Positions 37,486 to 43,493 of a DNA stretch of 64,000 nt are shown here, one piece after another. The stretch is from Berghia stephanieae (taxonomy: Eukaryota; Mollusca; Gastropoda; Nudibranchia; Aeolidiidae): assembly GCA_034508935.3 (NCBI GenBank), contig CM067452.1:16004766-16068765 (forward strand). Direction: 5' to 3'. Both the position numbers and the translations under genes were made by a program. Position 1 is the stretch's first letter; every line of letters begins with the position of its first letter. The notes under the pieces are model-generated. The model saw only the letters and a program-made list of their open reading frames with translations. It ran no database searches and was not told the DNA's origin.

Positions 37486-40060
37486 TCACACACACATACA
37501 CACACACACACACACTTACACATACACCATAGAGTATCATTAGTTACAAGTTTCAATTTATTGTGAAACAAAGAAGCAGAAGTAGAAGACCATCAGTACG
37601 ACGATTCTTATGTTATGATGAACATGAACATAAGACTATAAATATAAACATTCAATATCATCATATGAAAAAAAAATGATCAAGAGACTGAGATTCTTCA
37701 TGTCCACACAGAAATAGAAGAAAAAAAATTGCCTGGAAAAAAAAACAAGTTGAACTGAGAAAATTGGTTGGACTTGGACTTGGAATCTGGCTCTTCTGAG
37801 TGAGAATCGAAGGATACTGACAACTCAAACATCAATAAAATATTCAAAATATAAAAAAAACCATATACACATCTTAAAACTTCTAAGACTATTGAGTTAT
37901 TATCATATTTTTTTAAACCATCAAAACGTCTACATTAAAAAAAAAAAAGAAAAGGCGAATCCCATGTGGGTTATGAGATGAGATGCAAACTTTACTTACC
38001 CCGAAATCCTCACTTGTGCAGAAACTTTCTCGTAACACCAGATAAGTAAAAATATGATGGTACGTGATTGGAGGATACATCTTGATATCCTTTGACCATT
38101 TTTCCGATTGTATGTAATAGGGATCAATCCCATTCACGCTTTCAATTTTTTCCTTGTATCGTTTTTTCGAAACAGGGTCCATTGCCATGTTTGCATTGGT
38201 CGCCATTTTGAAGAAATCTCCACTTCCATCAAGGGACTGAACCGTGTAAAATGTCAAAATTAACTCCCCTAGTCATTTACCGCATACTCTCAATAGGAAT
38301 GGCTATTGGGATTGTTGGAGTTTTACTCACAATTGTTTTATTTAAATTTTTATTTATTTGCCTTCAAAGCGAGCATTTTCAATGTTAATAGCCTTCTAGG
38401 CTCTGATATTTACTCTGATCTATTTGCAACTGCCAATCTGCGTCAATTTTACCGACCAAATTTTGATTTATCCGACCTACAGATCTGTTATCCGACCAAA
38501 ATCCGACTTATCCGACCGACCAACGGCCATCCGACCACAAACCGACTTGCCTGGACACCCTGTAGATGCTCTGCGGTTTCAGGTTCTTTCCCACATCGGG
38601 TACATGTTGGACAGATGGAAAGTCCCCACTGATGAAGCGATTTTGCCGCTAGGCAGGTTTTCGACTGAAGCCGATTCGCTACCACCCAGTGCCTCCTCTT
38701 ACTGGTGGAGAAGCCTGGCAACTTCTCACCTAGTTTAGAGGAGTGTATGTCCCCGCCCCCTTGAGGGATTGAATTCACCACTGGTTGGCAAGTCTGAATT
38801 GGTAAGGTTGTGCTGAATGGGAGAATATGGCAAGCAAGCAGACATGCCATTCCTTACTGTCAGAGAAAGAATGGACTATCTAAAAAAAAGGATTCTCAAT
38901 TTTATTACCATTGCTATTATAAATGAACTTATTTCTCTTTTTTAAATCACAAATATGTACAGCCCAGAAAAAGAGAATTTTAATGATGATAATGAAAAGA
39001 GTAACTAACAACTTAGTCATTACATATTTCTAAAAAAATATGTAAACAGCACCAATCATCAAAATAAAAACACAAAACAAAATTTAAAAAAAACAATAAC
39101 CTGTCTAATATATATATATATATATATACTCCATACATATGCCATACTCACTGAAAGACATATCCCGTTCCAAGAGTGTCCGATTGGGGCATTGAGCCAT
39201 GTGATACTTTAGCTCTGGGGTCCTTACTTCATGTGTGGCATTGTAAGGGCACACTGACATCTCTACATTTGGGTGGTTCTGCATTCGAAAAAAAATAAAT
39301 AAAAAAAAATAAAAGTCATTTTAATTCAGTAACGGTGCCTTATTTATTAAAGATGACATGTCCTGTTTCTTACATTGTAAGATGTGAATATTATTACTTG
39401 ATAAGGGCTATAAACTATAATTCTGCGTCCCATCCTTTGCTCCACTAAATAAATTGTAAGGGGAACAAATATGTATATTTACAAATGTCAAAGGGGGGGG
39501 GGGGGGGGGGTCCCCGATAGCTCAGTTGGTAGAGCACTCGCTTCACATGCAAAGGGACCAAAATCAATCCCGGGTGCAGTCGAGATTTTTTCCTGACCCC
39601 CCCCCCCCCCCCACCCAGCAGTGAATGGGTAGCTGAGTCTGTTCGATTTGGTTGAAAGTACTTTGCGATAGAATAGGATCCTATCCAAAGGATAGCAAGA
39701 AATTAATATTAATATTGTCCGATTCACACTATATAGAAACTGGAATAAACTCCGGCTCCATGGGCCAAATGGCTCTGAAGGACTACAAATGTCATAGCTC
39801 AACGGGCAAATAAGATTACTGGACAGGACAGACCTGCCAAATGGAAAACTTCAAAGTTAGTAATTTTTATGTCAATTTTCTAGTCATTTGACAAGGAAAT
39901 GAGTAATTTCTGAAATTGTGTACAAAGAACCACGATTTGACATTGGAGATCACTTCAACATTACATCGTCATTCTTATGCGCTGTAGAAATGCTTTATTA
40001 TTGTTATTGTTGTTATTTTTATTATTATTACTGTCATCATCGTCATCATAATCATCATTA

Positions 40061-40100
<40 letters not shown>

Positions 40101-41998
40101 CATTATTAAAATAGTAGTGTTAGTAGTAGTAGTAGTAGGTCTTCTTCTTCTTCTTATTAAAGTATTACTAAGAATGAAAAATTCGTAATTTTCCATAAAA
40201 TTTCGTATTTCGCCATGAACTTTGTCTAAAATTAGTAAAATTACGAAAAATTCGGCAGGTATGACATGGGGTGGGTGGGAAGGGGTATGTATACTGTCAT
40301 TTGCCTCATCATATGTAAAGCATTGGAACCCTGCATGCATGGCTATTCCTAGGCAATCAGTATTATTATTATTGTCATTATTTCATCATTATTATTATGT
40401 AAATTTAAGACGAGAAAAGAAGCAAATAAAGAGATCAATGTTTGTTTTTTTTTAGTTTTGGTTAGATTTGCATTACCTCAGTTCGTACAATACTTGCCTC
40501 TCAAGCAAAGGGAGTTAATAAAAAATAATTGGGTGGCTAGGTATTTAGGGTGTGCGTGGCAGAAAGTATTTTATTTCAGACCAGCATCATATATAATGGG
40601 TAGAAAACAGTCCATTCAGTAACACAGAAATCAGGAGACAGCCACGCGTCATAGACCTTAAGGCGCTAAAAGACTTTGGGGTGGTAGGGGGTTGAGGTCA
40701 TAATAGAAACACCTGCTGGGCATAAGCACATGATCCCGTATAAGAGGAAAGCACTCTACTACCAACGTATATATCGATATCCCCCTAATAACATACAAAG
40801 AGATGATTTACAGTGGAAAAATCATCATTCCATAAAAGGAACAATACATTTTACTGCAATCTTTCAGATAAGGATCCCAGAGAGGGCCAAGGCAAAACCA
40901 AGCAATATAATTTCCAGATAATTCTATAAAGCAGCATGGAAGTGAAAACACATGTTGCGGAAGTAAAAACATGATGTCTCAGGATTATATGAGTTTCTTA
41001 AGAGGTTGATTTATCATCTTATGCTGCTGGTTCAAACATTGTGCTTATCATTCATGATTTCATGTTGAATTTTGGGAAGGAAATATTGACTTTACCAAAA
41101 AGTAAAGATGATTTTTTAATTCAGCAGGTCCAGTTTCCAATAGCATAGGATATTTTTCTTCTATCTGCATTATTTCGAGGGATATTTTAATCTTTTATGC
41201 ATTTTGCTTGTGATTATAGCTATTTTTCTGCCAACATGCAAAATTGAGTACTCTCTATCCGTTGACATGAATTACGTGTCATTTTGTACGATCATTACAT
41301 TAATATAGTATATGGAATATGCTATTTCGTCATGCTGGAGGCCAAAACATTTACTTTCCTGAGTGTTTGAGGGCATTTCAACAGACTGGAGATTTAGGAA
41401 AAAGTTTGTGTCTGGTTCAAATCTTGTCTTTTATTCATCTAGTCCCTGTGATTTAAAAGTGTGTTTCACAAGTATGAGATAAATCTTTTTAGTGGTTTGT
41501 TACATGACGTCAAAGTTGGAACATTTACTTACATCAATAGGCAAGCAAAATAATTCTATGTTCTTGAAAAATGAATTTGCTCTCATTTTCTTATTTATGT
41601 ATGGATTTTCAAAAGTTAAAAAGTGGTTTCCATGACTATCAGAATGCTTTATAACTTTATGAATATAGTACGAAAAATCAATTTTCAACATTCACAAATA
41701 GTCTCTTGTGGTACCTACTTAACTTATAAGCACACTCGCTGAAAAGGACTCAGTTTATATGCACACCTTTCTGAACATTACTTTTAAAATTGACAAAAAT
41801 AAACAACAGTTCTGTTAGTACATTTATGTCAGTGACATGGTTAAGGTATCCACACTGGGCTAACCATGCGACACGTATTGCGTGGACACTACTTACCTTC
41901 CTACATTTATGTAAGTGATATGGCATCCGCAATGGGCTAATCATGTGAGATTTATTGTATGGGCACTCCACTTTTCGGTACAAATCCATCAAATCCAT
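20771..41998 (-). CDS. GTSF1: GTSF1/Asterix-like piRNA-pathway zinc-finger protein
   Basis: Six minus-strand exons join in phase: 42012-41897, 39278-39152, 23190-23074, 22671-22626, 21765-21476 and 20961-20771. I chose ATG 41998, twelve residues before the first finger. The ~290-residue product has finger 1 (CPYNKSHMISPLRMPYHLHKC) with Cys-His-His-Cys spacing and finger 2 (CPYNATHEV...YHMAQC). They are joined by RK-NHPNVEMSV at the same exon junction position as in vertebrate GTSF1 (CRK-NHPDV). An acidic AFDDDDHLENWDE follows, like the Trp-containing PIWI-binding tail, then an Arg-rich and Asn/Ser-rich extension ending IGRGRARP. GTSF1 proteins help PIWI-piRNA complexes cleave or silence transposons; the fingers bind RNA. 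It is unusual in being longer than the ~167-residue vertebrate form, and its second intron holds a whole DNA transposon. A 5' UTR exon probably lies upstream. Confidence 0.82.
21088..21208. repeat. GA microsatellite
   Basis: About 120 bp of GA units with a few one-base interruptions, in a GTSF1 intron. Confidence 0.95.
21476..21765 (-). CDS. GTSF1: GTSF1-like exon 5
   Basis: Acceptor AAAATTATTTTCAG, donor GTATGT. It encodes RRTRERRHIDSRLRIPQRQS, then a Ser/Gly stretch, SSNSNNSCGSISSNDEDNNE and ERLQAMGDSSQ. Its phase (one base in, one out) fits exon 4 and exon 6. Confidence 0.68.
21817..22075 (-). mobile_element. SINE family 1, reverse copy
   Basis: Reverse complement of the family tail (GCTCAAAGCGCTTTACAAAG), body (ACACCTGAGCACGATAAGAG) and head (GAGCGAGGCTCAAACCCAGG, GTGTCATACCACAAGACCAC). 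Confidence 0.85.
22626..22671 (-). CDS. GTSF1: GTSF1-like exon 4 (46-nt micro-exon)
   Basis: Acceptor TATACATTCACAG, donor GTGAGT. Read after exon 3 (phase 1) it gives D-ESPIVITPQETGRA-L and leaves phase 2, exactly what exon 5 needs. Without it exons 3 and 5 are out of frame. The call rests on splice signals and phase only. Confidence 0.65.
22783..23040 (-). mobile_element. SINE family 1, diverged reverse copy
   Basis: Weak match to the tail (TGCTCAAAAAGCTTTATTAG), then ACACCCGAGTGCGGTGTGAA, GTGAGTAAAGTGCTTATTTC and CATCACAAGACCACATAAGG from the family 1 body and head. Confidence 0.65.
23074..23190 (-). CDS. GTSF1: GTSF1-like exon 3
   Basis: Acceptor TTCTTTTAAAG, donor GTAAGT. It encodes ALQNALLGKEERAVKGNTDL, then PQPAKAFDDDDHLENWDE. 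The acidic Trp motif corresponds to the PIWI-interacting tail of GTSF1 proteins. Phase fits exon 2. Confidence 0.8.
23298..23415 (-). pseudogene. Damaged duplicate of GTSF1-like exon 3
   Basis: It repeats 23105-23227 with few substitutions, including the AG acceptor and flanking intron. It lacks the part coding DDHLENWDE and its donor, and has lost one G in a GGG run. It lies about 190 bp upstream (in gene direction) of the real exon. Confidence 0.85.
24198..24460 (-). pseudogene. Unrecognised protein fragment, possibly transposase remnant
   Basis: An open frame reads ENLVEESLIARHFTCQFING, then QKVSEDVASPDLLKSCSKEW and LGYSNGLKEKKE. Composition looks like real coding sequence, unlike the repeat-derived frames nearby. 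Another coding-like piece, TADNFVEKAGKSSSTM, lies further along the same strand near 24060-24110 in another frame. I do not recognise the family. Its place just inside the outer terminal repeat suggests the remains of that element's transposase (inference). Confidence 0.3.
24838..25795. repeat. GGTGGTAGGGATGGTGATGTGG-type minisatellite, about 950 bp
   Basis: Imperfect units of 24-45 bp built around GTGGTAGGGATGGTGATGTG plus GTTGCAGTAGTGGTG. Units are most uniform at the high-coordinate end. The reverse frames (poly-Thr/His/Pro) stay open over 280 codons only because of the repeat. Confidence 0.92.
25952..25986. repeat. Poly-C then poly-A run
   Basis: About 19 C followed by about 16 A, likely length-variable or assembly-sensitive. 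Confidence 0.9.
26045..26550. repeat. Two related 230-250 bp direct repeats
   Basis: 26045-26275 and 26310-26550 share, in order, AAAGGCG(A/T)AATTC, TCTTACTTTG, GTTTTCATCAAAAGACA, TGCAATGCAATTATA, TTTATTCT and AAAAATCAG(T/C)G. Identity is roughly three quarters by eye. Confidence 0.7.
26738..26745. promoter_or_regulatory. CRE-like palindrome upstream of the THAP transposase gene
   Basis: TGACGTCA, the perfect CREB/ATF site, lies 118 bp before the ATG and 17 bp inside the element's left terminal motif. A role in driving transposase transcription is inference. Confidence 0.45.
26864..27080 (+). CDS. Transposase exon 1 (THAP domain)
   Basis: It encodes 72 residues, from MPRICAVYGC to CSDHFVSG. 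Donor GTAAGA, phase 1. Confidence 0.88.
26864..33032 (+). CDS. THAP-domain DDE transposase of the ISL2EU-type element
   Basis: Exons are 26864-27080, 28145-28281, 31451-31543 and 31948-33032, with agreeing phases. The N-terminus MPRICAVYGCNKSK...QRLWLKAI...VCSDHFVSG is a C2CH THAP zinc finger (C-x4-C, Trp, C-x2-H) that would bind the element's ends. A coiled region with VGTQTDL follows. An HTH-like part (NKLLGHMFSIDQSTVSRIF) leads into a DDE_Tnp_4 catalytic core: VIIDCFEVF (first Asp), VMADRGFD (second Asp) and HVERVIGNM (Glu). One frame disruption lies near 32380, between SRIFLK and VLNVMYYNLKFLIVWP; otherwise the gene is open. Start ATG 26864 has an in-frame open stretch before it, but the THAP domain normally begins at MPxxC. 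It is convergent with the YqaJ gene of the same element. Confidence 0.85.
28145..28281 (+). CDS. Transposase exon 2
   Basis: It encodes RPAYYRMDTDPDWIPNKNLS through RRFENK. The 'GxPa...pDWvP' pattern after the THAP finger is typical of THAP transposases. Donor GTAAGG, phase 0. Confidence 0.82.
28440..28655 (+). mobile_element. SINE family 1 copy
   Basis: TAGTTTCGAGCCCCGCTC, GTTGAGTCCTTGGAACTG, CCGTACTCAGGTGTAAAAAT and AAAGCGCTTTGAATTTGAGC-like tail, inside the transposase gene's intron. Confidence 0.8.
28790..30170 (+). mobile_element. LINE 3' fragment, split by a MITE
   Basis: 28800-28962 reads TEVEVAEMRMLRWSLGWTRK then DKVRN and an LKWFGHVKR-like piece. After the MITE, 30034-30170 continues with CVGRKVLDLQ-like sequence. 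The order 'MLRWxxGxTRxDxVRN...GHVxR...' is the C-terminal end of many LINE reverse transcriptases. It is decayed and frame-broken. Confidence 0.65.
28963..30033. mobile_element. 1.07 kb MITE with CTGTCCCC ends and 6-bp duplication
   Basis: It begins CTGTCCCCACGGAATTTTTG and ends CGCGAAAAACTGCGGGGACAG-like, with the direct repeat AGAGAC on both sides (28957-28962, 30034-30039). The right end has repeated TTGCGGCC motifs. No transposase frame. Excision rejoins the LINE sequence around it. Confidence 0.8.
30207..30380 (+). pseudogene. Duplicate of transposase exon 3 region
   Basis: 30207-30380 and 31381-31555 are the same segment (AAAGTGCCTTCACAGCA, AAAGATTTTATTATTTAGAT, GGAACACATTTGATGAATGA). 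Read in phase after exon 2 this copy stops after HI, while the 31451 copy stays open, so this one is the relic. Confidence 0.75.
30537..30880 (+). mobile_element. Interspersed repeat A, copy 3 (shortened)
   Basis: Starts GGGTTTTACGGCGCTTGCAA then ATATCGGCGCCAGTAAAAAG, ends GTGCCTCCCTGCCCACTATG. The middle (rows near TTTACAAGGAAAA in copy 2) is missing. Confidence 0.75.
31118..31290 (-). mobile_element. SINE family 1, partial reverse copy
   Basis: GGCAGCCAGGTGCTCATTTT, GAGTGTGAGTAAACAGACTT and CATCGGGACACGAACCCAAG match the reverse body and head. Confidence 0.65.
31280..31725. repeat. Direct repeat GATTTCACCAAT...CAAACATTATTT
   Basis: About 95 bp at 31275-31372 recurs at 31655-31755 (CACAGGGATTTA, TTGTCATTTC, GCCCCAGTAAAGAGGAA, GAGTCCAAACATTATTT). 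It flanks the kept copy of transposase exon 3, marking a second round of duplication. Confidence 0.7.
31451..31543 (+). CDS. Transposase exon 3
   Basis: Phase 0 in and out. It encodes NLFLPENKESGTHLMNETET then ETHMVGSEETE. Acceptor CTATCTACAG, donor GTAAAA (weak). Confidence 0.6.
31948..33032 (+). CDS. Transposase exon 4 (DDE core)
   Basis: Open from DTKMNEPREAD to STVSRIFLKF (stop 32383-32385), then open again in the next frame from about 32380 to the stop at 33032. All three acidic catalytic residues lie in the second part: VIIDC, MADRG and HVERV. A single indel near 32380 explains the break. Confidence 0.85.
33234..33752. repeat. Imperfect inverted repeat between the two ISL2EU genes
   Basis: Arms 33234-33405 and 33588-33752 share AATTGAG, ATATAAAACAA, ATAAAAT, TGGTGT and CTGAAATAAATCCAATAA (reversed on the right). 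The left arm has an expanded poly-G. Identity is about three quarters. Confidence 0.7.
33820..33870 (+). other. Hammerhead-like motif in a dispersed repeat
   Basis: TTATTGGCAGAAGACAGGCTTTGAGTCCGAAAC-type sequence. The related copy at 50278-50330 (-) reads CTGAAGA, a GGCT-TTTG-AGCC stem and CCGAAA. That layout (CUGANGA, stem II, GAAA) resembles a hammerhead ribozyme core as found in some retroelements. This copy has CAGAAGA and is probably inactive. Confidence 0.3.
34389..38206 (-). CDS. SWIM-YqaJ nuclease-PHD protein of the ISL2EU-type element
   Basis: Exons 38206-38000, 37156-37052 and 35846-34449 join in phase 0. The ATG 38206 gives MATNANMAMDPVSKKRYKEK. A conserved N-terminal part (DPYYIQSEKW, YHHIFTYLV, GWVKELLVFQPPG) leads to a SWIM zinc finger CTCVAGLGEVCTH. 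Next is a YqaJ/lambda-exonuclease-type PD-(D/E)XK domain: RLREGRITASKF, AVKWGMDKESEAF, AASPDGIV and GCLEIKCPYSARD, the last holding the ExK pair. A C-terminal PHD finger follows (CICRKSEYGKMIQCDGSCEE, WYHVDCVGL). The frame stops at TGA 34449-34451, where PHD fingers have Trp before FCETC; sequence after it stays open to 34389. Apart from that stop the gene looks whole. It probably processes DNA ends during transposition (inference); in this family it always accompanies the transposase. Confidence 0.85.
34449..35846 (-). CDS. YqaJ protein exon 3 (SWIM, nuclease, most of PHD)
   Basis: Acceptor CTTTATTTCAG. A 465-residue open stretch from VLHSMRLSEKPVEAW to LSRVPKGK. Confidence 0.9.
   Translation of the reverse strand, partial: VLHSMRLSEKPVEAWAIVSDDGRVCSAHCTCVAGLGEVCTHVATILFFIEATNRVAEKETVTGRPAYWKPPCGQQNCAESLRTVDINFTGAQSQRKILLNEEKVKTPHPKPKCVEPSSAVKETFLKKLSTLSVVKEHQTPFIPSTKMPVFFRSFINEEFIDRSYDDILQYCDSLDFSCSPEQSLFAEKETRAQNKSNVWHRLREGRITASKFYSVCRTNISFSTSMSLLNSLISSKNVLSNVSAVKWGMDKESEAFDAYVHSVDRYIHHSFTFRRCGLFIKNETPFIAASPDGIVYCECCGQGCLEIKCPYSARDLTIREAVTSISNFCLIVNNTTFELRKDHPYYYQVQCQMYVTGTDYCDFFVWTTKDCFTQRISLDKDFIFSKLQKCEEYFKKVVLPELVAQFFSRLVKAGEAAPTPSSPNKNKLFCICRKSEYGKMIQCDGSCEEWYHVDCVGLSRVPKGK
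37052..37156 (-). CDS. YqaJ protein exon 2
   Basis: It encodes ALKGLAAFNQAYNGWVKELL then VFQPPGCNNKIVKAK, 35 codons, phase 0 on both sides. Acceptor CAATTTTTCAG, donor GTAAAT. Confidence 0.85.
37425..37515. repeat. CT then CA microsatellite
   Basis: About 22 CT units followed by about 20 CA units with small breaks, in the first intron of the YqaJ gene. Confidence 0.93.
38000..38206 (-). CDS. YqaJ protein exon 1
   Basis: 69 codons from MATNANMAMDP to CTSEDFG. Donor GTAAGT. An open stretch upstream starts only with TTG, so the ATG is preferred. Confidence 0.85.
38563..38870 (-). mobile_element. LINE ORF2 C-terminal fragment
   Basis: The reverse frame reads LPIQTCQPVVNSIPQGGGDI, RRHWVVANRLQSKTCLAAKS, LHQWGLSICPTC and CGKEPETAEHL. 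The pattern 'W..aNRLr...lhkWGl...C.CG..eT.eHl' is the zinc-knuckle-like end of many LINE polyproteins. It ends exactly at the outer 13-bp terminal repeat. Confidence 0.65.
39152..39278 (-). CDS. GTSF1: GTSF1-like exon 2 (second CHHC finger)
   Basis: It encodes NHPNVEMSVCPYNATHEVRT, then PELKYHMAQC and PNRTLLERDMSF. Cys, His, His, Cys spacing matches the U11-48K/GTSF1 CHHC finger. Acceptor TTCGAATGCAG, donor GTGAGT, phase 1 out. Confidence 0.9.
39491..39790 (+). mobile_element. SINE family 2, near full-length
   Basis: After a poly-G run, the head GATAGCTCAGTTGGTAGAGC and CTTCACATGCAAAGGGACC with B-box-like AATCAATCCCGG. Then CAGTGAATGGGTAGCTGAGT and ATGGCTCTGAAGGACTA. A poly-C run (39597-39612) interrupts the body. 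Confidence 0.85.
40009..40170. repeat. ATT microsatellite with short AGT and CTT runs
   Basis: ATT/GTT/ATC triplets to about 40107, then AGT and CTT units. Confidence 0.88.
40660..40930 (+). mobile_element. Interspersed repeat A, diverged copy
   Basis: GGCATAAGCACATGATCCCG, TAAGAGGAAAGCACTCTACT, AAAGAGATGATTTACAGTGG and CAGAGAGGGCCAAGGCAAAA follow the order of repeat A. Confidence 0.6.
40931..41818. other. GTSF1 intron sequence, nothing recognised
   Basis: No tRNA-like head, terminal repeat or exon was seen. Confidence 0.4.
41819..41886 (-). pseudogene. Relic duplicate of the first GTSF1 CHHC-finger exon
   Basis: TACATTTATGTCAGTGACAT and ACACTGGGCTAACCATGCGA align with the real exon (TACATTTATGTAAGTGATAT, GCAATGGGCTAATCATGTGA) about 84 bp away. 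Identity is about three quarters over ~65 bp. The reading frame is broken and key Cys codons are lost, so it is not an extra finger today. Confidence 0.65.
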
Positions 41999-42012
41999 CC
42001 TTTTTTCCAATT
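41897..42012 (-). CDS. GTSF1: GTSF1-like exon 1 (first CHHC finger)
   Basis: It encodes MDLMDLYRKVECPYNKSHMI, SPLRMPYHLHKC and RK. The acceptor-like TTTTTACTTTCAG at its start shows that an upstream exon exists, probably 5' UTR. ATG 41998 is the first Met. Donor GTAAGT, phase 0. Confidence 0.88.
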
Positions 42013-42776
42013 CTGAAAGTAAAAATAATCATCACTCTGAATTCTTATCATCATTTAATTTTAATATCAATAAATAATAAAAACACGAAATTTAATAATA
42101 AAAAAATCAGAAGACTATGCCCGATTTCAACTGCAGGGCAAAAGGCTCTTATAGTATAGTCACACACCAATAAAACAATATCATGACTGTGACTCTTCTA
42201 CTTCTATGATCCTGACCATCCATCTCAGGCCCATGGCCATGGGCATGTGCAAATTCCTTACCGCCCTTACGATAGACAGATAGTAGACATTTTGATTTTG
42301 AGACCAATTGTTGAAAATTGCAAGGTGGGCTAATATGTGGTGACCACTGTTCACGTAAAATCACCATGCACAGAGAATGGTGTAGGCATTCATTGGCATC
42401 ATCAAATGAAGACAACTATGCACACGCACTCACACACAAACTCAAACATGCACATCTGAATCTGAGTTGAGTTTGTTGAATTAATGAGCACACAGTCACA
42501 GTTCGGTCTCAAATTCAAACGTCCGCTACTAGATATGGATCATTTCAATCAAACTCACCGATAGCCCCTTTTTAAAAGGAAGCGAAAAGTAATTTAAACC
42601 ACAAAAATTAAATATTTCTGTCTCTGTATTCTTTCAGGATTGTTCCCACGAATGATTCAGGAATCAATAAATACATGACATCTCGGCATTAACAAGACAT
42701 TAACACTGAAACGAAAGTATGGGTGTTGAATTTACACTTTGCCAATAAAAGAGTGATATCGGAAGTAAACATTACT

Positions 42777-43344
42777 TGACGTAACAGGGTTGCCAGTTGG
42801 CATTTTAAATGCCAGATTCCAAAATCTGGCATTTTTGAAAACCGTTTGGCATTAGAAAAGTCATTTGGCATTTGGCATTTTCATTTGGCATTTTCTTTTC
42901 TTGTATATTATACTTCAAATGACACCTTTACTCTGCACTTGAACCAGATTCAACAAAAAACATCATAAGAAACACGAACAGTAAGTTTTCGTAATTGTCA
43001 ATAATTATTTAACTGTTTACGTATTACCTTTCATGTTAATGTATTTCTTTTTCATTCTTAAGATCCAACCGTGGTGTAGTGGTTTAGCACTCCACTTAGT
43101 AGTCAGTAGGTAAAAAATTACCCCAACAGGAAATTTAGTATAATTCAAAAAAAAAAAAAAAAAAGAAAAGAAAGGAAAACACGCAAGCCACCAGGATATA
43201 ATAGTAAATTGTCTATCAAAAGTGAGTAGTTTTCTTAGTGGGGGTGGGAGTCAACAGACTTTGGCATTTTTTTGAGTGTTTTGGCATTTTTGAGTCTTCC
43301 CCTGGCATTTTGTTGAAAAATAATCTGGCAACCCTGTGACGTAA
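42777..43344. mobile_element. hAT-type non-autonomous element in the GTSF1-STAM divergent promoter
   Basis: The element 42785-43336 (552 bp) begins CAGGGTTGCCAGTTGGCATT and ends AATAATCTGGCAACCCTG. The perfect 8-bp duplication TGACGTAA (42777-42784, 43337-43344) fits the hAT superfamily. Many TTTGGCATTT repeats lie inside both ends. No coding frame. Confidence 0.9.
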
Positions 43345-43450
43345 TATGAATGCGCATGCGTTATAAAGACAACATTGTAATGTCTGATAAGGTGTAAAAT
43401 CATAATAGAAGAAAGATTATTGTTGACCTGGACAGGACTAAAATAACACA
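43337..43450 (+). promoter_or_regulatory. Likely STAM promoter/5' UTR region
   Basis: This 114-bp stretch before the STAM ATG holds TGACGTAA (CRE-like, duplicated by the hAT insertion) and TGCGCATGCG (43351-43360, close to the NRF-1 palindrome). Site identity is by motif only. Confidence 0.45.
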
Positions 43451-43493
43451 ATGCCTTTGTTCGCAAATAGTACGCCTTTCGACCCTGACGTCG
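43451..43493 (+). CDS. STAM: STAM exon 1
   Basis: It encodes [14 protein letters not shown]; donor GTAAGA, phase 1. Confidence 0.9.

Larger units (their letters stand above)
26721..38295. mobile_element. ISL2EU-type DNA transposon with two convergent genes, inside a GTSF1 intron
   Basis: The two genes are a THAP-DDE transposase (+, from 26864) and a SWIM-YqaJ-PHD protein (-, from 38206). A transposase together with a YqaJ-type nuclease is the known hallmark of eukaryotic ISL2EU elements. TATTGAGAGTATGC at 26721 and its complement ending at 38295 lie 143 and 89 bp outside the two start codons and are my best guess for the ends. Target duplications could not be made out. Nested within are a 1.07 kb MITE, repeat A, SINE copies and an internal duplication. 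Confidence 0.7.
23615..38562. mobile_element. Possible outer transposon marked by 13-bp inverted ends
   Basis: CAGGGTGTCCAGG starts at 23615 and its exact reverse complement ends at 38562. Both are bordered outside by TAGAT (23610-23614, 38563-38567). The ends look hAT-like, but a 5-bp duplication is not the usual 8. The interval contains the ISL2EU element and minisatellite, so this would be an old composite or nested structure. Confidence 0.4.

Noticed and set aside
39511-39590. Possible tRNA gene
   Set aside because: Head of a SINE: no intact T-arm pairing and a repeated 3' body.
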